Assembly: GCA_963969395.1 (NCBI GenBank)
Contig: OZ017796.1
Location: forward strand, 34,586,243-34,650,242
Length of the DNA stretch: 64,000 nucleotides
Direction: 5' to 3'
DNA from: Pseudoscleropodium purum
Lineage: Eukaryota; Streptophyta; Bryopsida; Hypnales; Brachytheciaceae
A model generated the notes under the pieces. That model was not told the DNA's origin. It saw only the letters and a program-made list of their open reading frames with translations, and made no database searches. Below, piece after piece: positions 52,315 to 60,894 of the stretch (position 1 is the stretch's first letter; each line of letters starts with the position of its first letter). The translations under genes and the position numbers were made by a program.

Positions 52315-52650
52315 ATGACTCGCTCAAAAAAACTTGTGTCAAAGATAGGTCAGTCGTCACAGATACAACTCCGAAAACACCTTCTCTTTGAAAGTGGAGA
52401 TAGTGGCGTAGAAGTCGACCCAGAAGTACAAGAGTTGCAGTCACAGGAGACGTCGGCTGAAGACATGACAAGCAACCAAGACATCTCAAGACACAATAGC
52501 CTCTTACAAGTAAGAATTTGCATAATCAATTCTTATTCTTTGTATACTTTTCAGTGTGTTGGATTTGAATCTACCCAAAAAATATACAACTTACAGTACG
52601 AGTCTCATGCTTTATCAAAGTTCAAGTATTTCATTGAGACTTTGATTTGA
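52315..52650 (+). CDS. Small rightward ORF, probable first exon of the ParB/methylase gene (copy 2)
   Basis: Identical in protein sequence to 33443-33778, with a donor at 52510. In this complete copy a phase-0 splice to the acceptor TTTGCAG at 56913 would join ...NSLLQ to MDSTDMNKEQAFF. The intron would then span the captured fragments and AT-rich DNA. This is inference from phase, strand and position. Confidence 0.45.
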   Translation: MTRSKKLVSKIGQSSQIQLRKHLLFESGDSGVEVDPEVQELQSQETSAEDMTSNQDISRHNSLLQVRICIINSYSLYTFQCVGFESTQKIYNLQYESHALSKFKYFIETLI

Positions 52651-53843
52651 AATTATGATGAAGTTTGTTTCACTTGACAAAGTACTATTTTAGAGTCCAT
52701 CATTGTGGTCTTCTTGACTTCTACAAGAATGAAGATGTTCAATCCATGGATCAACCGTGCAATGTATTCTGGCTATTTATTCAAAATTTCTATTCATGTG
52801 AATTGTAGCCATAAAAACGATGTCTTCCAAATTTGTATCCAAGTGATGGAATGAAGGTAGTAAGGTGCAATTTGTACTCCAATTGAAAATTCTCAAAATT
52901 TCTTGAATCTCAATATCATATAGCAATATGAACTTTGGACTTATATCTAGGCTTAGTTTATTTTTCAATTTTAGAGCAACATGCTATCTTTTGTTTATAC
53001 TAAAATCTTCCACATTATAATATAAAACCATGATGAAATTTTAATATTTATTAAGGATATTATATATTAGATTTGAAATATATAATTATTTCACAAGAAA
53101 TTCATAATAATTTGAAATTTTCTAGCAAAAAATTTGAAAATTGAAGAACATGTAACAAACATATGACTTCATCTCAGAATATTAAACTAAAATTCTTCCA
53201 CTTCCATTAGTTTCAAATTGGAAGAAAATAGAGTTATGATTGTTCAAGCTTTTTAGCCACGTCCTTCTAGCAATGAATAGGTTTAGGGTGTAAAGTCCTT
53301 ACAAATTAGGCTGCACATAGATTTCCAACTTTGCACTATTACAATTCTTTAAGAAAAATAGATAATATGTGACTCTTAACACTATTTTAAACCAATGCAA
53401 ATTCTAATATTCTTGTATTGGATTAATTTTCCTCAAAATCTTTTTTGAAGGTGATTGCACTAATTTTCTAGACGATACTAATTCTCCCTCTCTGTTACGA
53501 AAAATAGTGTAGTTCTCTCTCGAATCCCTAAAACTGAAACCACTGCTGTTTGCTTTCTTTCTTAGTCTTGTTTGCTTTTTCTCTTCCTTCCTTCTGTTTT
53601 TTCTAAAGTTTTTCGGGAACTGGTGCATCACTGACTGCACATGCCTTGAATCCGTGATTCGAGGTTTCACTGGCAAAGATGAGCAATCACGAGAGTACTT
53701 CAATCACAAAGGATTTTGACAAAGGAATAGTTGCTTATTACTCTATTGCGAGAGTGTGGGGTGTGCACTTGCACCTCACCTGCTGCAAGAAGTGCCAAAG
53801 TGAGTGTTAGGAAAGCTCATTCATAGTTACAGTTAACTCGAAG

Positions 53844-54149
53844 ATGGCCGGAGGACGTTACAGATTACGCATTCACAGTGGTGAAGCGCCCGCTTGGATT
53901 GATGCCCTCTCTCACCCAGCTAGTTCATTGACACATCCAACGCCTTGGATTATGGAAAACTTCTCAGAGATTATAGCCTTGCTTGCATGCATCGTCAAGG
54001 ATGAAGTTCCTCCGCAGGCTAAATCGGGAAGCTCCGCCACTGAATCAGGAAGCTCCGCCACAAAAGCTAGAGCTCCGCCACTAAAGCTGGAAGCTCCGCC
54101 ACGATGCTTCCTGCGTCACGTTGCAACTTTACCTAACATAATTGATTAA
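53844..54149 (+). pseudogene. Captured gene-like segment with GAAGCTCCGCCAC repeats
   Basis: The frame begins MAGGRYRLRIHSGEAPAWID as in copy 1. Past the homology break at 54014 it runs into about four GAAGCTCCGCCAC-type units (54029-54105), giving a low-complexity SGSSAT/APP tail. I do not recognise the protein. The unrelated tail suggests a join of two fragments rather than a natural gene. Confidence 0.35.
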
Positions 54150-54384
54150 AGCAAGCTCCCCGCACTGAAAGTTGTGTCCCACTGGTTTAGCTACCAAAAT
54201 TCGAAATCTTTTAAAAATCTTCTCCCGCGCCATTGGAATCACTCATCGGGAAGAGTGAACGCCTGCTCAAAGCATGAGTTCTCCGAATTGCTCTACTGAC
54301 TGTGAGCGACGGGATTCTTAATCACCATTGCTTCCCTGTTTTCATACTCCCAAGCAATTGTCTTGCGAAATCTAATCTTCTGTG

Positions 54385-54582
54385 ATGGCGACCTGGCAGC
54401 GCTCAAGGACGGAGCAACAAGGACGGAGCACAAGAAGTCGCTCGCGTGAAGACGAGGTTGTGGATGCTCGGAACCAGTTCAATCAACACGTGAATCTGCA
54501 TGTGAGGTTTCGAATGCACTTGCTTGGTCAGTCAGCTTCATGTCTTGGGGCTCGTAATTTGCTCAAACCTGTCATCAACTAG
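54385..54582 (+). CDS. Short ORF in GC-rich segment, unknown
   Basis: The ATG in TGTGATGGCG opens an arginine/serine/glutamine-rich frame (MATWQRSRTEQQGRSTRSRS) of 65 codons. A CCCGCGCC-type GC patch precedes it near 54225. It may be the first exon of another captured gene: a possible donor (TGTGAG|GTTTCG) lies near 54506. No family was recognised and support is weak. Confidence 0.25.
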   Translation: MATWQRSRTEQQGRSTRSRSREDEVVDARNQFNQHVNLHVRFRMHLLGQSASCLGARNLLKPVIN

Positions 54583-55217
54583 AAAGCTCCTCGTGAACTG
54601 AAACCCCAAGTACGTCGAGCTTCCTGCAAGGCCTTCGTCGGAACCGACAGGGGTCCTTCGGGGAGCTCAGGGCACCCCTTGTTTTGGACCTCCGAGACGT
54701 CCTGGTCCTCGTGAGTTGTTGCGGTGTTGCTGCGACTTGGCTTCTGAGTTGCTGCAACGTGGCTTCGGAGTTGCTCCAGCGTGGCTTTGGCGTTTAGCCA
54801 AGTACTTTTGAAATTAATTTCGGGAGCCATCAACATCCTACCCCGAGTACGTCGAGCTTCTTGCAAGGCCTTCGTCGGAACCGACAGGGGTCCTTCGGGG
54901 AGCTCAGGGCACCCCTTGTTTTGGACCTCCGAGACGTCCTGGTCCTCGTGAGTTGCTGCGGTGTTGCTGCGACTTGGCTTCTGAGTTGCTGCAGCATGGC
55001 TTCGGAGTTGCTCTAGCGTGGCTTTGGCGTTTAGCCAAGTACTTTTGAAATTAATTTCGGGAGCCATCGACATCCTACGTACTCCGTGCCTCAGACCCCA
55101 GTTTCTAGTGACCTCGAATTTTTGAGATTGAGGGATGTCAGATGGTGGATGAGTCGGTTGAAATTTTAGATTTGATCGTTTAGAATTTCTGATACTCGCA
55201 TGCGAGGAGCTTCTCAT
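54579..55217 (-). CDS. Minus-strand ORF with two 79-residue tandem repeats
   Basis: A 212-aa frame on the minus strand contains two nearly identical 79-residue units (237 bp apart), each starting MAPEINFKSTWLNAKATLEQ and ending in PLSVPTKALQEARRT. Conservation of frame through both units and the GC-rich composition argue for coding origin. The end of each unit resembles short linker peptides near the end of plant retrotransposon gag proteins, but I cannot assign it. The start at 55217 follows no clear signal. It may be a relic of a retroelement or a captured gene inside the MULE. Confidence 0.4.
   Translation of the reverse strand: MRSSSHASIRNSKRSNLKFQPTHPPSDIPQSQKFEVTRNWGLRHGVRRMSMAPEINFKSTWLNAKATLEQLRSHAAATQKPSRSNTAATHEDQDVSEVQNKGCPELPEGPLSVPTKALQEARRTRGRMLMAPEINFKSTWLNAKATLEQLRSHVAATQKPSRSNTATTHEDQDVSEVQNKGCPELPEGPLSVPTKALQEARRTWGFSSRGAF
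54600..55079. repeat. 237-bp tandem duplication, two units
   Basis: The block beginning GTACGTCGAGCTTC(C/T)TGCAAGG starts at 54610 and again at 54847, an exact 237-bp period, and the units extend to about 55079 with few differences. The period is a multiple of three, so the minus-strand frame survives. Each unit contains GTCGGAACCGACAGGGGT, one base from the core of the foldback family. Confidence 0.85.
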
Positions 55218-55219
55218 TC

Positions 55220-56913
55220 TGCCTAAACCAGACCCTGTCCATGAAACTTGCTCTCACACAATTCAACTTTACTTTTTTTTATAGTCTTTGATCTCTTTTG
55301 AGGATCCAAAGCATTGTTTTTTATTCTTTCATTTGAACATGAGTTACTGTAGCCAAGACAAAGTAGGTGACTTGGCGTTTCTGAAGAAGTGCATTCAAGT
55401 TTCTGGATTCTGATTTTTGGAAAATCAATATTGTCTTGGAGCGATTTGAGTCCAATTTGATGATGTTTCCATCTCAGAGAGCTATTAATTTGGTTATTTT
55501 TCTAGACTCAATGTACGTTGATGGATGCTATGTAAAGCAAGCTGTTAGATGAGAGTTGGTCACAAGTTTAACTGAAGTAATCTTGGCTCAGTATGAAATT
55601 TGACATAACCCTCATGGTTTTTGAAGCATAGTATACATGACGTGTTCTCTCCCGTTAATATGAAAGCGAAAAGAACGATTAAAGGAATGTTTAGTGAAAG
55701 CTTAGTTTGATCCAATTCACTTTTAGTTTGTGGAAGAGGACATATGTTTACCATCTAGACACACAGCAATGTGTACCTTGCCAGTAAATTTTTGGTCATG
55801 AATGATGCTTTGAACGAACCCAAATCTAAAGCATCATTTAATCTTCCTTCACATGTTCATGAAAATGTTTTACTAAGATGAGTGTAGCAAATTAGTCAAC
55901 AGTATTTGACAATTTGGGAGCATGAATTTCTCATTGTATTGCTAACAACGCTTCACCTCAATTCATTTTGCAATGGCCTTTGAAATGCTTATCATTAGAG
56001 AACAAGGTGTTTCTAGTAGTCATTGTGTTCCCATGCTACCTTACCAATTCATAAGTTTAGAAGAAAGAGTAACAATTACCTCTCTAGTGACTCATATAGG
56101 GGGTACCTTGAGATTCCTCTTAGACCCCTGTCGGATCCGACATGGCACCTAATGGAATCTCAAGAGACCCCAAGAATATGTCACTTTAGGGGGACTTCAT
56201 GGTTCCTATTTATAATGTTTTGTTTTTTGACTTGAAATGGTGAATATTTGAAGGCCATTTTCTATTTCTAGGTCACTTGGGATGGAATTTGTAAAATTGT
56301 GCCTTAAATAAATAGTTTCATTGAAAATGTCTTGAATATGTAAGGAATGGGACGTTATGAAAGAGAGACTTTTTTTTTGGGTCTCAATACTTTCAATAAT
56401 CAAAGCTTGAATAAGATACAGAAATTCTATTGTTGAATCAATATATGTATGCAATACAATTATTTATGTGATATTCTAGTCATTCATTTTCACATCATAG
56501 TTGGAAAGTCTTCTTTATATTCGTGTAGTCAAAATCTTGGAATTTACTGTTTTAGATTGTTTAGAGAAAGTAAATGAAACTATATAATTCTTACATAGTT
56601 TAATTCATATATTCATCTCAATTTATTCCAATTCATCTCAACTTATTTACAATTGATACTTTTTGGATTTAGGAAGTGTAATCATTGAAGAGTTTCACCT
56701 AGATTAGGAACCCCTATTTAATTCTCAAATGATTTTGATGTCCAAAAAAATAGGAAAATATGTTACATGGGCAATGCTTGTCATTTCCACTGGTAGTTGT
56801 TCTTACATATGTTATTCATACCCAACCTTACAAGACAAATGGACTTTAATCAAATCCAAATAGTTTTATCATGTCAAATTCTATTATTCTAATAGTGGTC
56901 ATTGCCTTTGCAG
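55220..56913. other. AT-rich non-coding stretch within the MULE
   Basis: No gene is supported. It contains one foldback element (56104-56166) and ends at a splice-acceptor-like tract (TTGCCTTTGCAG) before the first exon of the ParB/methylase gene. I interpret it as intron or leader. Confidence 0.45.
56104..56166. repeat. Foldback element with TGTCGGATCCGACA core
   Basis: The arms CCTTGAGATTCC and GGAATCTCAAG pair perfectly and enclose CCCCTGTCGGATCCGACATGG. The arm sequence differs from the other family members while the palindromic centre is the same. Confidence 0.65.
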
Positions 56914-57804
56914 ATGGACTCCACAGATATGAACAAGGAACAAGCATTTTTTTCTGGTCCACAAACTAAAGTTGTGGATCAAGAAATTGAGGATGATCGA
57001 GTTCCTCAGACTCCTGGGCTTCTTCCTGTTATCGAATCCGTGACTTAGAACAGGATGAAGATGTTGATGTGGTAAGCTTTTATGATACCATGGATGCTTG
57101 TGATCGTGCTGCAGATGAGTATGAGAAAGACAAGGGAAGTCGTATTAGTTTCCCAAAGCCAAGAGATCCTAGAGTGCCAGTATTCTCAGATGAGAGCTCT
57201 GATACAGAGTGTAGTGATCCCAGCTCATTGAGCTCTACTGTAGATTCATCCCCATCTGTATGTAGTCCGTGGGGTCCTATACATTGTGATTGCTTAGGAC
57301 TTCACCAGTTAAGGTACAATCCAGTGGTCATCATTCACCAATGTTCCAACTATCATGAGGATGTGGACATTGAGTGAAAAATGTAATTAAGAGGATATAT
57401 AAAACCAGTTGGTTTTAATTTGTGCATATATGGTATTGCTTCGTTTTTCAGTTATCTACAAACATATTTGATATATACTATAAAATCCATTGGAAATAAA
57501 TAATTTCATGGTATTCATAAATTGCATTCACATATACCTAGCACTTTTATGTACTCTAATTTTGTATAATAGTGTTTTTAGAATTCTTTAATGAGTACAT
57601 TTTTTGAGATCTTCATGATGTAAATTCTAATAATACTGATTGTATGTCTCATTATTTTTGTGTGCATTTTCTTTGCAGGGACAAGATTCACCACTCATTT
57701 TGTCAGAAAATGTCCAACACCAAGTCACACCCGCAACGGATGACACACAATAGCCAGAGATAGAAGGAGAAGAAGAGGCGGAAGAAATACAGGAAGAGAT
57801 AGAG

Positions 57805-60800
57805 ATGGAGGAAGATAAAGAACTTCTTGAAGATGAGCTCCGCCGATTTCACAAGGTGGATTCTGTGGCCACAATAACTTCACTAAGGTTGAAGCCAGAG
57901 AATCTATCACGTTTCAAGATTCCACTTTGCAGGCTAGTGCCGATGCCAATGGTGAGGCCTACTCTTTCCTCCGATTTACAGAAACTTGAGCAGGACTTTG
58001 CACATGGCTACCGAGATGGAGCAACATCGTTTTATGTGTCAACAACCAATGAGGTCGGCGAGAGTGCAGAATTCACTGGGGAAGAGGTTGCAAGATGGGG
58101 CCCTTTTTGGCAACAAAGGAATAAAGAATTTGTTGCATTTCTAGAAACAAAGCCAGAGTTGCATTTCATGAAGAACATGAAGTTTTTCATATGTGATGGC
58201 AATCACCGACAAATTGCTTGGATGAGCCATATTCGAAGAAAGTACCCTTTGGACATTAATTGGCACATCTCAGTTGACTGCATTGTGCTAGAAACAAAAG
58301 GAAGAGTGGAGATGACAATGCAGGTGATGCATGAAATTAACAAGTAAGTACTTCATCTTTCAATTTGGATTGATTTCAAAATTCATATCTCACATTATTC
58401 TAAATTGTTTAGGATGGAAAGTAGCATATGATTGTATAAATTCTAAAGTTGAATTTCATGTTTCAGGTCCACTGAAGATTCACATGTGAAGACAAACTTG
58501 GTACACACGTTGTACCGTGTGCAAAAATATGGAAGAATGGAGTTGAAGAAGATCTTAGAGATGCTTAGGCCCTCTGAAAGGAAGCAGTGCGTATTTCAAG
58601 TGGGTAGAAAGGCGTGGTATTCGATGCCTATGGATGTTTTCACATCATTCAATTTTAGGGTGAGTTTTATTTTGCCTACTAAATTGTATTTTTAGAAAGG
58701 AAAAAGAAAAGAGTTAACTAGATTTTTAGTTCTATGGCTTACAAATTTCTTATGATGAATTCCATTTGCAACATGAAATCTCTCAAGCTGCAGACACCGC
58801 TGCTCGGCGTTACATTGATGTGACACCGGCAGAGGAAAGAACTGACCGCGGAGTTGCAGACGCTATGAGATTTGCAGCAAAAGAAAAAACCTCAAAGTTA
58901 CGTATGAAGATGGGAAAGTTGTTGGCAGTTGCAGATCCGGCCCTTAGATCAGAGTTCCTTGAAGATGTATATTTAGAAATTTAAGTGAATTTTTTATTTT
59001 ATTTTGATGTTTGGTAAAAAAGATATATATTGAACAATCTACTATCATGTTGCAGGTGGAGAAACATTGGGTTTGGAATGAGGTGCCGGAAATGACTTTG
59101 GAAAAGCTCCAGATGATTGCAACAAGTACCATGTCAACAGCTCACAAGATGAAAGTGCTGAGGTGGTGGAATTCTTCTAATATTTCAAAGGAGTCATTGA
59201 AGTTTCCACCGTCCCCTGTTTCAGAAGATAGACTCTCGGCTTTTTTGCATAAAGTTGTTTGGTGGGCCGGGGTAAGATCATTCATTATATAAAATGTTTA
59301 CTTACAATATTCAATAATTTGGAATGCATATTCTTTATTGTATTTAAATTGATCTCCTTTTTTGATTAATTGAAAGTTGCATTTTTGGGATGAGAAAGTT
59401 AATTGCCATGTCAAATACAGCTTGAAGATGGTGCACAGCAATATTTTGACAACGTAGTGGCAAAAGACAAGCCTGACAATCCTGACATCAACATGGACGT
59501 GCCCCTTCAGCCGGAAACTCTATCGGAGTACGTTGAGGGGTGGAGGAAGAAAATATGGGATAATGCATTTGGTCCAGTTTTAAAGGGACCAAACTACTTT
59601 AAGAAGCACAAATCATTTTTAAGTCGCGAGGGATCTGACCAAGCTGTTCGAAGGGTTCTATTTAGGTGAGTGCTTTCAATTTGAATGAAATGCTAAAAAT
59701 GAGAAGTTCATTAGAATTCGTTGTTTCTTTAAATTAGCTTTTAAAAGTAAAATAAAATTAAAATATCTCTTGGAAAATCAAAAGTGGGAGTATTGGAAGG
59801 GAGCCCCAATACTCCTGTCGGATCCAATAGGGGTGCTACGATTCCCTGGGCCTACCCCTGTTTTTGGTATTGCGAGGGAAATTAACATTTCTTTTCTATT
59901 TTTCCTAAATGAAATTGTAAATGGGAAAAATGATTTAGATCAATTTTTTCTTGGTTCCTTATTGCAAGATATGTAATTTTTTTTAAATTTTGGAAATAAA
60001 TAAATAAAGAGACAATATTGACAGAGTGAACCAAAAGTTGGAGTATTGGGAAGGACCTTCAATACCCTTGTCCGACCCAACAGGGGTATGGACGCTATCT
60101 CCTAGTACTCCAACTTTCGGTTAAATATTGTTCAATGTAATTTTTAGAGTACTTCATGACATGTATTTTTTGAGTTCTAAGTACATTTATAAATGTTGAA
60201 GTTGATTGAAGACAAGACAAAATATTTTGTGATTCATGTATGTTTCTCTTAAGGCGTTGACTTAGAATTGTCTTCACATTGTAGGTACTTCAAGCTTGAG
60301 CTTGTTCCAAAGGGTGCTATATTACGAGGCTCTCTACCTCCTTTCCTTTCATCTTGGTTGGATCGGAGTTCAAAAGACTGCATGTTTACACCCACTCAGC
60401 TCCGAATGTTTACTACAGCTAATTTGACCGGTGGCAGGTGGTACTTGGAGTGCCCAGTGGACTACACCCACTTCTCAGAGGTTGCATTTCGTAAATCATT
60501 TGATGGCCTAGGTGTGATTGATGTAGAGGTGCCCGAGTTTGCAGACCTTCCCGATGCCCAAAAGAGGAAAGCTATTGCACGAAGAACAATTGCAGACGAA
60601 AAGAAGAAGAAAAAGGAGGAAGAAATGAAGGCTAACAAAGAAAAGAGGGAAGCAAAGCTAATAGCAAAGTTGGCTGAGAAGGAGAAGGAGGCAGAGAAGG
60701 AAAGGAAAGATAAAGAGAAAGGGAAGAAGAAACTGGAGGGTGGAAATCAAGTGCGAGGGTCTTCTACAGTGGACCAAGAATCACAGATAGAGTCTGGATC

Positions 60801-60894
60801 ACGTAGCGGTGTGAAGAGGAAGGCTGTCTTACAGGAGCTCACTGAGGAGATGGTTACACAAGGCACCCAAGTGATTGTCATAGAAGATGACTAG
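57805..60894 (+). CDS. Intact ParB-like domain protein within the degraded gene
   Basis: From the ATG at 57805 (MEEDKELLEDELRRF) the frame stays open through six exons (57805-58342, 58469-58659, 58730-58966, 59056-59271, 59421-59665, 60285-60894) to a stop after VIVIEDD, about 680 aa. The DGNHR motif at about residues 132-136 is the signature of the ParB N-terminal/sulfiredoxin fold (nucleotide or phosphate binding, in ParB CTP-dependent DNA clamping). The tail from about residue 575 is a charged coiled coil of Lys/Glu. It may be a stand-alone product or the front half of a ParB-methylase fusion whose stop at 60892 arose secondarily; reading continues sensibly past the stop, which favours a former fusion. 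Confidence 0.55.
59777..59868. repeat. Diverged foldback-family element
   Basis: It resembles the hairpin at 60028 in layout (AAAAGTGGGAGTATTGG...CTCCTGTCGGATCCAATAGGGGT...CCCCTGTTTTTGGT), but the arms pair imperfectly. It lies in the intron between exons ending 59665 and starting 60285. Confidence 0.5.
60028..60123. repeat. 96-bp foldback element in ParB gene intron
   Basis: The arms GAACCAAAAGTTGGAGTA and TACTCCAACTTTCGGTT pair over 17 bases with one G-T-like mismatch. The core is CCCTTGTCCGACCCAACAGGGGTATGG. Relative to 30089, the arm has changed on both sides (GTAG/CTAC versus GTTGGAGTA/TACTCCAAC), so pairing is kept despite sequence change. Confidence 0.7.

Larger units (their letters stand above)
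43389..54014 (+). repeat. Segmental direct duplication, copy 2 (10.6 kb)
   Basis: This is the second copy of 24512-35142. The two transposase frames differ from copy 1 at only about nine residues in about 1250, and most nucleotide differences I noticed are C/T or A/G transitions. It contains the left part of the complete MULE, which continues past this block to 62899. The stretches 43389-44494 and 45057-46531 hold nothing I can support as a gene. Confidence 0.95.
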
